A stretch of DNA of 64,000 nucleotides. It comes from an uncultured Pelagibacteraceae bacterium (GTDB taxonomy: Bacteria > Pseudomonadota > Alphaproteobacteria > Pelagibacterales > Pelagibacteraceae). Location: NCBI GenBank assembly GCA_902557155.1, contig CACDYR010000002.1, positions 1-64,000 of the forward strand, written 5' to 3'. The notes beneath the pieces are model-generated. The model ran no database searches. It had not been told where the DNA came from and worked only from the letters and a program-made list of their open reading frames with translations. How positions within the stretch are numbered: position 1 is the first letter of the stretch; each line of letters starts with the position of its first letter. Both the position numbers and the translations under genes were made by a program. Positions 44,766 through 54,443 of the stretch are shown here, piece by piece.

Positions 44766-47417
44766 TTAAAAGTTTAAAGATATATCTCTATGAACTGAGT
44801 TACACCTTGCAACAAATTTAGCTTGTTCTTTAGTTAATCTGTTTTGAAGTCTTAGACCAATGTTATGTTTGATAACATCATTATATTTAATTAATTCAGG
44901 CATCAAATTCTTGTTAGCATCATCTCTCCATGAAACTTCTAAATTGAAAAGATCAAAAGTTTCAGAACTTACTTCAATTAATTTTTGCTCATCTACCTCA
45001 TCATTATCTATAACAGATATTAGGTCGTCTAATTTATTTGCAAATTCTTCAGTTCCAGAAATTTCTCCTAGTTTTTCAAAAAGACTATCAATTATTGATA
45101 ATGTGTTTTCGTAATTTTTATTATCAATATTATATTTTAATTCTTTTATTTCTGGTGAAAGTTCTTTTAATTTTTCATTATCATTTATAAACATTACTAT
45201 TTGATCCAGAGTTTCATAAGCTTCATCAACGTTTTTTCTATATCTTTTAGTTCTTGTGTTTTTTGCTTTGTGCAATATTTCAAACTCTCCATTTTTAGCT
45301 TTCCAATTTTCAGGAACTTTATTTTGAAGTTCTTTAATTTCTAGCTCGTAATTTTCGATCTTTAATTCTAATTTGTTTTTATCTGATGAGTTATCATCAT
45401 CTAAATTTCTAATTTCAGCTTTTGTTTTTTTAATTTTCTGGTCTATTTTTCTAATTTTTTTCTCAATTTTTCTTACATTGAAATGCAAGTCCCTATAATC
45501 TTTTGTAAATAATTCATATTCTTCTTCCGTTTTTTGAAGTTTTTTTACAATAGTAAAAGTCCCAAGAGCATTATCAAAATGCTCTTCAAAAATATCTAAT
45601 TTATCCATTGGAAGATTTGTGGGAGTTAATTTCTGCATATCTTTTATTGCATTCGTAATTCTTTGTTCATCAGTATTGTAAATCGCAAATTTGTACTCTT
45701 GTAAGCAATATTGAAGCTTTGGATTCATCGGTGGTGGAGCGACATTCGATGTTAAATATGTTCTTGCTGGTAAGTAATTTACTAATGATGGATAAAAACC
45801 AACGATTCCAAGACCTATCAATTGTAAAATTATAAATGGAACCACACCTTTCCAAATATTTAAAGTGGTAACAAGTTTTGAAGCTACACCCTTCAAATAA
45901 AATAGAGCAAAACCAAATGGAGGGGTTAAAAATGAAGTTTGCAAATTTACCCCAATCATCACACCAAGCCAAATTGCACTTATATTCGCTCCTGGTTCAG
46001 CTAATAATATCGGAGCAATGATAGGAACAACAACAACGGCTATTTCAATAAAATCAAGAAAGAAACCTAATAAAAAAATCACTGCCATTACAACAATGAA
46101 CTGAGTCCAAAATCCCCCTGGCAAATCTTGAAGAAAATCTCTTACTAGCTCTTCACCTCCAAATGCTCTAAATCCAGAGGTTAACATTGCTGCACCCAAT
46201 AAAATTATAAAGACCATTGAAGTAGTTACGCATGTTTCTGTAACAACTTCTCTTAAAACATTTTCAACTTTATATGCTCTCCAAAAACTCCAAATAATTC
46301 CTATTAAAAAAGTAATTGTAAAAAATCCCGTAATAAAAATTGCTGTAAGATCTCTAGTTTCTACAGCCTTAATATTTAAATTATAATTCTTAGATAAAAT
46401 ATAAATTGGAATGATAGATAAAATTGCAATTATAATTGGATAATAAGCATCTTTTTTTCCTTTGTGTAAACGATAACCTGCCATCATAGTTGCACCTATT
46501 GCTCCAATAGATCCAGCCTGATTAACAGTTGCAATACCCAAAAGTATAGATCCTAGAACGGCAAAAATTAATGCAAGAGGTGGAATAATTACCATCAAAA
46601 CTCTAATCCAAAATTTTGAATCAAAATTCCCTCTAAATGGAACAGGAGGAGCTGCCTTAGGATTTAATCTTGCGTACACAAATACATAAATCATATACAA
46701 ACCAACTAAAACTAATCCTGGTAGTAGTGCCCCCAAAAACATATCTCCTGCCGAAGTTGAGCCCACTCTAAATTCTCCAGGCATATTAAATTCACCAGTT
46801 AAAATTTTGTAATCAGTCTGACGCATAGTATTTGCAACGTCTGCTGCACTAGCTAATTGATCAGCTATAATAATTAGTACAATTGAAGGAGGTATAATTT
46901 GCCCAAGGGTTCCAGAGGAACAAACAATTCCGCTTGCGAGGCTTTTATCATATTTATTATTAAGCATTGTTGGTAGTGATATTAATCCCATTGCTATTAC
47001 AGTAGCGCCAACGATACCTGTCGTAGCAGCAAGTAATGCTCCGACAAAAATTACTGATATTCCTAAGCCTCCAGGGATAGGTCCAAATAACTGGCCCATC
47101 GTAACTAAAAGATCTTCCGCAATTTTTGATTTTTGCAGCATGATCCCCATGAAAATAAATAAAGGAATTGCAATTAAAGTATCAGTTTCTACATCCCAGT
47201 AGTTACTCCTAAAGTTTGTAATACCGGCGGTTAGCCATTCTTTGGGGCCATCGACAGCAAAATAAGCACTACTATCTCCTGCAAATAAGTAACCAAAAAA
47301 AGCAGCAAGGCCGATTGAAATTATTGCAGATCCAGGTAATGCAAAAGCTACTGGAAAACCAGAAGCTAATGCTCCAATCATTATAATTACAAGTAAAGCT
47401 AAAAATAAATGTTCCAT
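44766..47417 (-). CDS. dctM: TRAP transporter large permease DctM with C-terminal coiled-coil extension
   Basis: Sodium-driven permease subunit of a TRAP system in the inner membrane. The 883 aa product has a DctM core (to about residue 550) with the conserved segments GATVIAMGLISLPTML, CSSGTLGQIIPPSIVL near 170 and VNLQTSFLTPPFGFALFYLKG near 490. Residues about 305-390 hold an extra pair of spans. After residue 555 comes a charged tail of about 330 residues with strong heptad character (KIEKKIRKIDQKIKKTKAEI and similar). Classic DctM is about 430 aa. It is preceded by dctQ (3 bp) and followed by the MFS gene. Confidence 0.92.
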   Translation of the reverse strand: MEHLFLALLVIIMIGALASGFPVAFALPGSAIISIGLAAFFGYLFAGDSSAYFAVDGPKEWLTAGITNFRSNYWDVETDTLIAIPLFIFMGIMLQKSKIAEDLLVTMGQLFGPIPGGLGISVIFVGALLAATTGIVGATVIAMGLISLPTMLNNKYDKSLASGIVCSSGTLGQIIPPSIVLIIIADQLASAADVANTMRQTDYKILTGEFNMPGEFRVGSTSAGDMFLGALLPGLVLVGLYMIYVFVYARLNPKAAPPVPFRGNFDSKFWIRVLMVIIPPLALIFAVLGSILLGIATVNQAGSIGAIGATMMAGYRLHKGKKDAYYPIIIAILSIIPIYILSKNYNLNIKAVETRDLTAIFITGFFTITFLIGIIWSFWRAYKVENVLREVVTETCVTTSMVFIILLGAAMLTSGFRAFGGEELVRDFLQDLPGGFWTQFIVVMAVIFLLGFFLDFIEIAVVVVPIIAPILLAEPGANISAIWLGVMIGVNLQTSFLTPPFGFALFYLKGVASKLVTTLNIWKGVVPFIILQLIGLGIVGFYPSLVNYLPARTYLTSNVAPPPMNPKLQYCLQEYKFAIYNTDEQRITNAIKDMQKLTPTNLPMDKLDIFEEHFDNALGTFTIVKKLQKTEEEYELFTKDYRDLHFNVRKIEKKIRKIDQKIKKTKAEIRNLDDDNSSDKNKLELKIENYELEIKELQNKVPENWKAKNGEFEILHKAKNTRTKRYRKNVDEAYETLDQIVMFINDNEKLKELSPEIKELKYNIDNKNYENTLSIIDSLFEKLGEISGTEEFANKLDDLISVIDNDEVDEQKLIEVSSETFDLFNLEVSWRDDANKNLMPELIKYNDVIKHNIGLRLQNRLTKEQAKFVARCNSVHRDISLNF

Positions 47418-47420
47418 TAT

Positions 47421-48404
47421 TTAATTTTTTAAAAGTTTATAACTGCTACTCATAAAGAAGCTTGTGAATTGAGTTAACATACTTACTGCAAACACAGCTA
47501 AATAAACTGCCATTAGATAAAGTAAATATAATCCGTTTGAACCTTGCTGCGTGATTTCAAATGAAATTACAGGACCATTGATGATACTAGCTTTACCCCC
47601 CATGCCTAAAAATATTACAATCAAACATAAAGGAATTCCTAGAATTAATGACCCAATTGCATTAGTCCATGCTTTTTTACGTTCACTAAAACCAGTATAA
47701 AGAACATCAACTCTAACGTGGCCTTCGTGAATTAACGCATAAGCGCTTGCAAATAAATAAAGGGCTGCATACCAAAAACGAACTAAGTCACCTTGGAATG
47801 CCTGTTCATACTGAAATATGAACCTTGAGAGAACTATCAAAAATTCACTTCCAACCACTAAAACTGCTAACCAAATAAAGCCTACAGATCTTGTAAAATA
47901 ACCAATTACAAAAGAAGCCAATATTAAAGGAAAGTGTATATATGTAATTCTAAAAGCAGGTATTACTAAATTAATTTTAAGTTGTTCTCCAAAAATTGGC
48001 TCAACTAGTTTTTCTACTACCATGAATGAGATTAAAAAGTCTGCTACTCCAACAATTAGTACAGCCCAGAAAGAGGACCTTACTACGTAAGCTGTAATTT
48101 TCGATAAGATCTCAGAGTCTGTTTGCAATGTTTGTTTTATAGATTTTAAAACAAAAAATATAACTCCTGCTAAAGATACAAAATAAAATAGTAATTGAAT
48201 ATATGATAAATTTATTGCAAGCCCCTCTAAAGGCTTATTTAATTTTTTAAATCCAAATAATTCATAATGAGCGAAAAGTTTTTTAACTCCTGGCCAATCA
48301 AACCAAACTGTGAAAACATTATTGACTAAAAAAACAAAAGTTAAAGCTAAGATAGAATAACTAAATATTCTTATTAAAATAGATAAGTTATTTTTCTCCA
48401 TCAT
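47421..48404 (-). CDS. dctQ: TRAP transporter small permease DctQ, long form
   Basis: Membrane subunit that pairs with DctM. It is 327 aa rather than about 170-200: an N-terminal block of about four spans (residues 1-180) precedes the DctQ domain, which carries the signature HEGHVRVDVLY near 238. The long DctQ is the type paired with keto-acid (TakP-like) binding proteins. A hairpin terminator separates it from dctP. Confidence 0.88.
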   Translation of the reverse strand: MMEKNNLSILIRIFSYSILALTFVFLVNNVFTVWFDWPGVKKLFAHYELFGFKKLNKPLEGLAINLSYIQLLFYFVSLAGVIFFVLKSIKQTLQTDSEILSKITAYVVRSSFWAVLIVGVADFLISFMVVEKLVEPIFGEQLKINLVIPAFRITYIHFPLILASFVIGYFTRSVGFIWLAVLVVGSEFLIVLSRFIFQYEQAFQGDLVRFWYAALYLFASAYALIHEGHVRVDVLYTGFSERKKAWTNAIGSLILGIPLCLIVIFLGMGGKASIINGPVISFEITQQGSNGLYLLYLMAVYLAVFAVSMLTQFTSFFMSSSYKLLKN

Positions 48405-48420
48405 ATTAAATCTTTTATTG

Positions 48421-48454
48421 ATATATAAAAAGAGGGCCCATTTAAGGGCCCTCT
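48421..48454 (-). terminator. Hairpin terminator between dctP and dctQ (first TRAP operon)
   Basis: AGAGGGCCC and GGGCCCTCT form a perfect 9 bp stem with a 6 nt loop (48431-48454), followed on the minus strand by TTTTTAT. This is a good intrinsic terminator, located inside the operon after the binding-protein gene. It likely attenuates read-through so that DctP is made in excess over the permease. Confidence 0.85.
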
Positions 48455-48473
48455 AGTAATAATTAGAATTAAA

Positions 48474-49598
48474 TTATACTCCTAATGCTCTATTTCTTTG
48501 AGCAACATATGGCCCGTCAGACAAGTTAGTCCAAGCACCAATTTCCTTACGACCTTTAACAAAGGCAGCATGTACTTTCTTAGCAAGAGCACTATGTTGT
48601 TGAACTTCATCAAAAACTTCTGCAGCACCTTTAGCGAAAGCATCGTAAACTTTATCGTTAAACTTCTCTAGTTTAACTCCACTTTCGTTAACTAATCGCG
48701 CTAGTGCAGCTCCGTTTTTAGCATTGTATTCAGCCATTGTAGTTGTGTCAGCCCAATCACATGCAGTTTTAATAATTAACTGATCTGATTTTGACAAACT
48801 AGTAAACCAAGATTTGTTAACTCCACAAGCTAGTGTAGATCCTGGTTCATGCATTCCTGGATAGTAATAATACTTAGCAGCTTCCTGGAACTTCATAGCT
48901 TCATCGTTCCAAGGTCCTACCCATTCAGTTGCATCAATTGCTCCAGACACAAGGTTTTCATAAATTTGTCCACCAGGAAGTGAAATTGGAGAACCACCAA
49001 GTTTTCCAAGAACTTGTCCACCTAAACCAGGCATACGCATTTTTAAACCTTTAAAGTCATTAGCTGATCTAATTTTTTTGTTAAACCAACCACCCATTTG
49101 CACTCCAGTGTTACCAGCAGCAAAACTTTGTGTTCCGAAATCATCTGTTAATTCGTCCCACAACTCTTGTCCACCAGCAAATTTTAACCACGCATTCATT
49201 TCAGCATATGTGAAACCAAATGGAACGGCAGTAAAATATCCAAATGCAGGGTGTTTTTTAACCCAGTAGTAATCAGCACCGTGATACATTTGAGAGTTAC
49301 CTGATGCAACTTCGTCAAATGAGTCAAATGCTTTTACCCTCTCGTTAGCAGCGTAGTAAGTAACTTGAATTCTACCGTCACTCATATCGCTTAATCTTTG
49401 AGCAAGTCTTTGTGCACCAGTTCCTAGGCCTGGAAAATCTCTAGGCCAAGTAGCTACCATAGAAGCTTCAACTCTTTCTTTAGCAACTGCTGGAGCAGAT
49501 AAAGCAACAGCAGCAACACCAGTTGCAGCTGCAGTTTTAAAGAACTTACGTCTTGAAGGTGATCTAGACACCTTCAATGATTTTTTTTCTTTAATCAT
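48474..49598 (-). CDS. dctP: TRAP substrate-binding protein, TakP-like
   Basis: Periplasmic solute receptor. The 374 aa precursor has a twin-arginine leader (SRRKFFKTAAATG near 14-26). Blocks GNTGVQMGGWF near 168 and GAIDATEWVGPW near 233 match the alpha-keto-acid-binding TakP family as I recall it; the Arg/Trp there are ligand contacts in TakP. Keto acids or related carboxylates are thus likely ligands, by inference. AGAGGAGAG is its ribosome-binding site. Confidence 0.9.
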   Translation of the reverse strand: MIKEKKSLKVSRSPSRRKFFKTAAATGVAAVALSAPAVAKERVEASMVATWPRDFPGLGTGAQRLAQRLSDMSDGRIQVTYYAANERVKAFDSFDEVASGNSQMYHGADYYWVKKHPAFGYFTAVPFGFTYAEMNAWLKFAGGQELWDELTDDFGTQSFAAGNTGVQMGGWFNKKIRSANDFKGLKMRMPGLGGQVLGKLGGSPISLPGGQIYENLVSGAIDATEWVGPWNDEAMKFQEAAKYYYYPGMHEPGSTLACGVNKSWFTSLSKSDQLIIKTACDWADTTTMAEYNAKNGAALARLVNESGVKLEKFNDKVYDAFAKGAAEVFDEVQQHSALAKKVHAAFVKGRKEIGAWTNLSDGPYVAQRNRALGV

Positions 49599-49616
49599 TA
49601 CTCTCTCCTCTTCTTT

Positions 49617-49626
49617 GTTAATTAAC
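49617..49626. promoter_or_regulatory. GTTAATTAAC palindrome upstream of first dctP
   Basis: A perfect 10 bp palindrome 18 bp upstream of the dctP start codon, just ahead of its ribosome-binding site. The same 10-mer occurs in the same position before the second TRAP dctP (54434-54443). It may be a conserved 5'-UTR or operator element, or simply a remnant of duplication. Confidence 0.4.
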
Positions 49627-49725
49627 GATAAAGAGTAAATTACAAATGTGCGTTTAAGTCTAGACTAAAATTCCCGTTAAAGAATATAATACAATCAGAG
49701 GTGGTAAATTTAGGAATTATTAAAT

Positions 49726-49902
49726 TTATTTTTTATCAAAAAAGGCTTCATAAAGCATCATCGATATAGCAAGTACCATCAATATATAAACTGGTAATAC
49801 ATCAAAGAAACCTATCATCATAGATCTTGTAAGTGTTGTTGCTAAACCCACAAGAAAAAAGATTGCAAAAGAAAGTCCTATTAGTGTTACAAGTTTATTC
49901 AT
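49726..49902 (-). CDS. Small two-span membrane protein
   Basis: A 58 aa hydrophobic protein, start ATG 49902, with two predicted spans (about 4-25 and 35-53) and the C-terminus EAFFDKK. I recognise no family. The start overlaps the end of the amidase gene by 8 bp (AATGAATAA), which suggests coupled translation; a longer frame from 49926 is possible but less likely. Base use matches its neighbours. It could be an accessory to the upstream TRAP system or simply a cryptic gene. Confidence 0.65.
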   Translation of the reverse strand: MNKLVTLIGLSFAIFFLVGLATTLTRSMMIGFFDVLPVYILMVLAISMMLYEAFFDKK

Positions 49903-51232
49903 TAAATTTCTCGCTTTCTTTTTCAAGCCAACTGGAAACTCCTAAGAAACGATTATCGTCATATTTCTCTCCAATGACTTGAATGCCTAATGGTAAATTA
50001 TTTTCACCTTGAAGTAAAGGAAGTGAAATACATGGAGTTCCTAAATAAGACCAAACTTTATTGAAATCAGCTGATCCAGTGCTCTTAAGACCCTTTAGAG
50101 CAACACCTGGGCTGGATGGGGATAAAACCCCATGATAATCCTCGAATACTTCTTTATAAGAGTCATAACTTCTTTTCATAAAATCTATTGCTTCAGCATA
50201 TTCTTTTGCAGTATGTTTTCTACCATTTACAATTGCATTTTGCATAATTTTTGAAAGTTTCGATTTATAATTTTTATAATAATCACTAAAATTATTAGCT
50301 AAATCAGTTTCATAAATTATTTGATGATATTTATGGATATCTTTAAAATAAGAAGGAGTATCATGAACTTCTATATTTTTTTTAAACGACTTTATAAAAT
50401 ATTCAAAAGCTTCCTTAGATTTTTTGTCAATTGTTTTCCAAAATTCAGTTTTATAAAAAATAAATTTTGGTTCATACAAAGGACCTTTTTTTACAGCATC
50501 GACCATATTACTTGAAGAGTAATATACAGTAGCAGGGTCATGGGAATCTTTTTTAATTAACTCTTTAACTAAATAAGCTATGTCCTCAACTGATTTTCCA
50601 AAAACTCCTAAATGATCAAGTTTTTCAGAAGTCTTTAATACTCCATTTCTAGAAATAAGACCAAATGAAGGTTTGTATCCAACAACACCACAATAAGATG
50701 CTGGTCTAATTATTGAGCCACCAGTTTGTGATCCAATTGAAAGCGGGGCCATATAAGATGCAATAACTGCAGCAGAACCACTTGATGATCCTCCTGGTGT
50801 TCGTGAATAATCGTGTGGATTTTTTGTTTTACAGGGATTTAAATATGCTAATTCTGTAGTAGCTGTTTTACCCATCACAATAGCTCCTGAAGATGTTAAT
50901 AAATCAACTATTTCTGCATTCTGTGAATAAGATTTACCTTTTCTTATAGGTGTACCGCATTCAGTTGGCATATCTAAAGTGCCAACAATATCCTTAACCG
51001 CTACAGGAATACCATGCAGCGGACCAGTAGGTTTTCCAGATTTTTTGTAAGCATCTGACTCTTTGGCTTTTTCCAATAACAATTCTTTGTCAAAAAAAGC
51101 CCAAGCATTTATATCTTTCTCAAACTTATTAATTCTCTCTATATATGCTTCGCATATTTCCACAGAAGTAATTTGAGAGTTTGAAATTTTATCTATTAAT
51201 TCTTGAACAGAAAAATTTATGATTTCATTCAT
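49895..51232 (-). CDS. Amidase-signature family hydrolase
   Basis: A Ser-cisSer-Lys amidohydrolase. ATG 51232 gives 445 aa; a TTG five codons earlier is less likely because it would run into dctM. The catalytic lysine is in VAVKDIVG near 80, serines in GGSSSGSAAV near 152-160 and GSQTGGSIIRPAS near 174. Substrate is unknown; it lies between a TRAP dctM (5 bp) and a small membrane protein, so it may hydrolyse the amide taken up by that transporter. Not GatA: the family blocks and context differ. Confidence 0.87.
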   Translation of the reverse strand: MNEIINFSVQELIDKISNSQITSVEICEAYIERINKFEKDINAWAFFDKELLLEKAKESDAYKKSGKPTGPLHGIPVAVKDIVGTLDMPTECGTPIRKGKSYSQNAEIVDLLTSSGAIVMGKTATTELAYLNPCKTKNPHDYSRTPGGSSSGSAAVIASYMAPLSIGSQTGGSIIRPASYCGVVGYKPSFGLISRNGVLKTSEKLDHLGVFGKSVEDIAYLVKELIKKDSHDPATVYYSSSNMVDAVKKGPLYEPKFIFYKTEFWKTIDKKSKEAFEYFIKSFKKNIEVHDTPSYFKDIHKYHQIIYETDLANNFSDYYKNYKSKLSKIMQNAIVNGRKHTAKEYAEAIDFMKRSYDSYKEVFEDYHGVLSPSSPGVALKGLKSTGSADFNKVWSYLGTPCISLPLLQGENNLPLGIQVIGEKYDDNRFLGVSSWLEKESEKFNE

Positions 51233-51236
51233 CAAG

Positions 51237-52598
51237 TTAATTTGCAAATAATTGATCAGGTAACCACAGAGCTATACCTGGAAATAAATACATCAAAACC
51301 ATTCCAAAAATAACAATTGCCAAGAAAGGCATGATCCCTTTAAATATCTCAATTAATTCAACATTTTTAGATTGTACACCTTTCAAGTAATAAGCTGACA
51401 TGGCCATGGGGGGTGTTAAAAATGATGTTTGTAAATTTAGAGCAATTAACATTGCAAAAAAATAAGGGTTAACCCCAAAAAATTCTACTAAAGGTAAAAA
51501 TATAGGTACAAATATAATTAATATTTCAGTCCACTCTAATGGCCAGCCCAATAAGAAAATTATAATTTGTGTAATTACCAAAAATTGCCAAGGTTTTATA
51601 TCCATTGATTTAAAAAAATGCTCAAATACTTCATGTCCACCCAAATACGAAAATACTGAAGCAAATGTCCAAGATCCGATGAATAACCACATAATCATTG
51701 CAGTAGTTTTTGCAGTAAGAAAAACAGACTCTTTAAAATTTTTCCATTTAAGAGATTTGTAAAAAAAAGATAAAACTAATGCTCCAAAAGCTCCAACACC
51801 TGCTGCTTCTGCTGGGGTAGCTAGACCTGCAAGAATACTTCCTAATACTAAAATGATTAATGAAAATAATGGTAAGAATGAAACCAAAACTTCTTTTAAG
51901 ATCACTGATCTTGGAGGGATTTCTTCTTTAGGGGGCTTAGGTGCAACTGATGGATTAAAATAAGCCAAAATAATTGCATATAAAATATATAAACCCGCTA
52001 ACATCAAACCAGGAAATATTGCTGCAGCAAATAATCTCAATGGAGATAACTGGGCAATTACTGCATAAACAATAAGCATAATACTAGGGGGAATTAAAAT
52101 TCCTAAACAGCCTCCAGCACATATTACTCCTGATGCAAATTTTTTATCATAACCAGCTTTCACCATTGCAGGCCAGGCAAGCAAACCCATTAAAGTTACA
52201 ACTGCCCCAATTATTCCTGTTGCTGTAGAGAATAAAGTGCAAGTAACTAAGGCTGCGACTGCCATCGAAGCTGGCAGCGAATGAGATGCAAGTCTTATTG
52301 CATAAAATAATCTTGCAACTATGCCTGCTCTTTCAACTAAATAGCCCATAAATAAAAATAAAGGCACGGCGGTGAGGACATGGTTATCCATGACAGAGTA
52401 GGTATTTGAAACAAATAAATTAAATATCCTATTGTCTAATAGATGATCCATTCTTGACGGATCAAAATATGCGTAATACCCAAATCCTAAACCCATTGCC
52501 ATTAAAGTAAATGCAATAGGAAATCCTAGTAATACAGCAAACAGAAATATCACCATCATCAAAATAGCAATTTCTGGATTTGTTAAACTAAACAACAT
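51237..52598 (-). CDS. dctM: TRAP transporter large permease DctM
   Basis: Classic-size DctM of 453 aa with about 12 spans. Conserved segments are TGIIGAVVTLMGLLAWPAM, CAGGCLGILIPPSIML near 165 and LNLQTSFLTPPMAMSAYYLKG near 400. It overlaps dctQ by 11 bp and belongs with the binding protein at 53262-54419. Confidence 0.93.
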   Translation of the reverse strand: MLFSLTNPEIAILMMVIFLFAVLLGFPIAFTLMAMGLGFGYYAYFDPSRMDHLLDNRIFNLFVSNTYSVMDNHVLTAVPLFLFMGYLVERAGIVARLFYAIRLASHSLPASMAVAALVTCTLFSTATGIIGAVVTLMGLLAWPAMVKAGYDKKFASGVICAGGCLGILIPPSIMLIVYAVIAQLSPLRLFAAAIFPGLMLAGLYILYAIILAYFNPSVAPKPPKEEIPPRSVILKEVLVSFLPLFSLIILVLGSILAGLATPAEAAGVGAFGALVLSFFYKSLKWKNFKESVFLTAKTTAMIMWLFIGSWTFASVFSYLGGHEVFEHFFKSMDIKPWQFLVITQIIIFLLGWPLEWTEILIIFVPIFLPLVEFFGVNPYFFAMLIALNLQTSFLTPPMAMSAYYLKGVQSKNVELIEIFKGIMPFLAIVIFGMVLMYLFPGIALWLPDQLFAN

Positions 52599-53172
52599 CT
52601 ATTTTTTCTTCCTCTTTAGATTTTCGCATTAAAATTTTTTCAGTTTCTTCGGCACCAGCATCTCTCTCTGGCCAATGTCCTGTTCTAATACAAATAATTG
52701 CTCTTAATACTTCACTAATTCCTTGAATTGTAAGAAGTATTCCAGATAAAGGTATCAATGATTTTGCCATATAAATTTGAATTTGTGCTGGACTATTCCA
52801 ACTTGTTTCTTTCACCATCCATGCTTTAGCTGCGTATTCATATCCATAAAATGCAAGTGCAATTACACCTGGAAAAAAGAAGATGAAATATAATATTAAA
52901 TCAATCCATCCTTGAACTTTAGTTGGGAACAACCTGTAAATAACATCTCCTCGCACATGAGCTTCTGTTGCTAAAGTGTAAGCTCCAGCCATCATAAATA
53001 TCGCACCGTACATTTGTAAACTAAAATCAAAATTCCATAAAGTAGGTGCATTAAACGCGTAAGCCATGATGACCTCATAACAAGTTCCACCCATTAAAAT
53101 TACTATGCACCATGAGAAGGCTTTACCCATTGAAGAGCTAAGAGTGTCTGCAAATTTTATATAAGAGTACAT
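52588..53172 (-). CDS. dctQ: TRAP transporter small permease DctQ
   Basis: A 194 aa protein with four spans and the DctQ block ATEAHVRGDVIYR near 66. The C-terminus carries an acidic Glu/Lys stretch. It overlaps dctM by 11 bp, and follows a hairpin terminator after dctP. Confidence 0.9.
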   Translation of the reverse strand: MYSYIKFADTLSSSMGKAFSWCIVILMGGTCYEVIMAYAFNAPTLWNFDFSLQMYGAIFMMAGAYTLATEAHVRGDVIYRLFPTKVQGWIDLILYFIFFFPGVIALAFYGYEYAAKAWMVKETSWNSPAQIQIYMAKSLIPLSGILLTIQGISEVLRAIICIRTGHWPERDAGAEETEKILMRKSKEEEKIDVV

Positions 53173-53212
53173 ATTTAACTAGCTTATCTTAATTTTCTTA
53201 ATTAATTCAATT

Positions 53213-53238
53213 AAAAAAAAGGGGGCTAAAAAGCCCCC
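53213..53238 (-). terminator. Hairpin terminator between dctP and dctQ (second TRAP operon)
   Basis: GGGGGCT and AGCCCCC form a perfect 7 bp stem with an AAAA loop (53221-53238). On the minus strand it is followed by eight T (53220-53213), a textbook intrinsic terminator. Like the one in the first TRAP operon it lies inside the operon just after the binding-protein gene. Confidence 0.88.
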
Positions 53239-53261
53239 TTAATTTTTTATATTTTTAAACC

Positions 53262-54419
53262 TTAGATTTTAACTTTCGCTAACGGACCAAACTCATTTTC
53301 ATAAGCAAGTCTGTAGTTAGGCTGATTCATTAGTAAGTATTTCATTACTCTTTTCGCATAAGCTTTTTGTGAATCAACAATCTTCTTAAAGAATGGATCT
53401 TTAGAAGAGAAATCACCTACAACTTTATCCCAACCTTTTAACTGCTCTGCTAAAATAGCATCTGAAGTTTGGTAAACGTTTACTTTATGCTCATTCATCA
53501 ATTTTGATAAATCAGCTGAGTATCTTACCAAAGCTTTAAAGTAGTTAGCGGTATTTGCTGCATACGAAGCATTTTTTAATATTGCTTGGTTTGCAGGAGA
53601 TAAGCTATTAAATGTTTTTTTGTTAATAGGTATTTCAAACATCTCTTGTGATTGGTGGAAAGATCCTAAGTGATAATGCTTAGAAACATCTTGCATACCA
53701 AATTGAGAGTCTGAAGTAGGGTTGTTAAACTCAGCAGCTTCAATCAAACCAGTTTTCATAGCTGGCTGAATTTCACCACCTGGTAATTGTCTAACTACCA
53801 TACCCATCGCAGTAAGAACGTTAGTTGCAAGACCAACTGTTCTATACTTCATACCTTTAACGTCGCTTACTTTAGTTACGTTCTTTTTGAACCAACCAAA
53901 AGGTTGAGCAGGCATTGGCATCGCAAAAACACCAACATAGTCATATCCAACTTTTGCTAATGTTTCTTCATACAATGCTCTTCCACCACCTTCTTCCATC
54001 CAAGCCATTACTTCTTGAGATGATAGACCGTAAGATGGGCCAGTTCCGAAAAGAGACGCAGCAGGATTTTTTCCATACCAATAAGCAGTAACCCAGTGTC
54101 CCATATCAAGTACACCGTCACTTACAGCTTGTCCAATTTCTCCAGTTTTTACAACTGCTCCAACAGGCTGAAGATCAATTTTTAAACTTCCACCTGACAT
54201 GTCTCCAACCATTTTGGCATAATCTCCGGCCATTTCAAAAAAGATGTTAGCACCTGATGGCCATGCTGCTTGCATCTTTAATGTTTGCGGAGCACCAAAA
54301 GCAACATTTGGCATTGCTACAGCTGTTGCTGCGGCTGCACCAGTTGCTGCTGCGGCTTTGAAGAACTTTCTTCTTGAAGGAGTTTTAGAACCCTTCAATG
54401 ATTTTTTGTTCTTAATCAT
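53262..54419 (-). CDS. dctP: TRAP substrate-binding protein
   Basis: Periplasmic receptor of the second TRAP system. The 385 aa precursor has a twin-arginine leader (SRRKFFKAAAATG) that is nearly identical to that of the other DctP. The mature part has MPMPAQPFGWFKK near 170 and GLIEAAEFNNPTSD near 240, so it is a TakP-type relative with a different pocket. Substrate is not predictable from sequence; an organic acid is likely. AGAGGAGAA is its ribosome-binding site. Confidence 0.9.
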   Translation of the reverse strand: MIKNKKSLKGSKTPSRRKFFKAAAATGAAAATAVAMPNVAFGAPQTLKMQAAWPSGANIFFEMAGDYAKMVGDMSGGSLKIDLQPVGAVVKTGEIGQAVSDGVLDMGHWVTAYWYGKNPAASLFGTGPSYGLSSQEVMAWMEEGGGRALYEETLAKVGYDYVGVFAMPMPAQPFGWFKKNVTKVSDVKGMKYRTVGLATNVLTAMGMVVRQLPGGEIQPAMKTGLIEAAEFNNPTSDSQFGMQDVSKHYHLGSFHQSQEMFEIPINKKTFNSLSPANQAILKNASYAANTANYFKALVRYSADLSKLMNEHKVNVYQTSDAILAEQLKGWDKVVGDFSSKDPFFKKIVDSQKAYAKRVMKYLLMNQPNYRLAYENEFGPLAKVKI

Positions 54420-54433
54420 TATATTCTCCTCTA

Positions 54434-54443
54434 GTTAATTAAC
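54434..54443. promoter_or_regulatory. GTTAATTAAC palindrome upstream of second dctP
   Basis: Identical 10 bp palindrome to that at 49617-49626, 14 bp upstream of this dctP start codon and abutting the AGAGGAG ribosome-binding site. The two leaders are similar on both sides of it. Confidence 0.4.
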
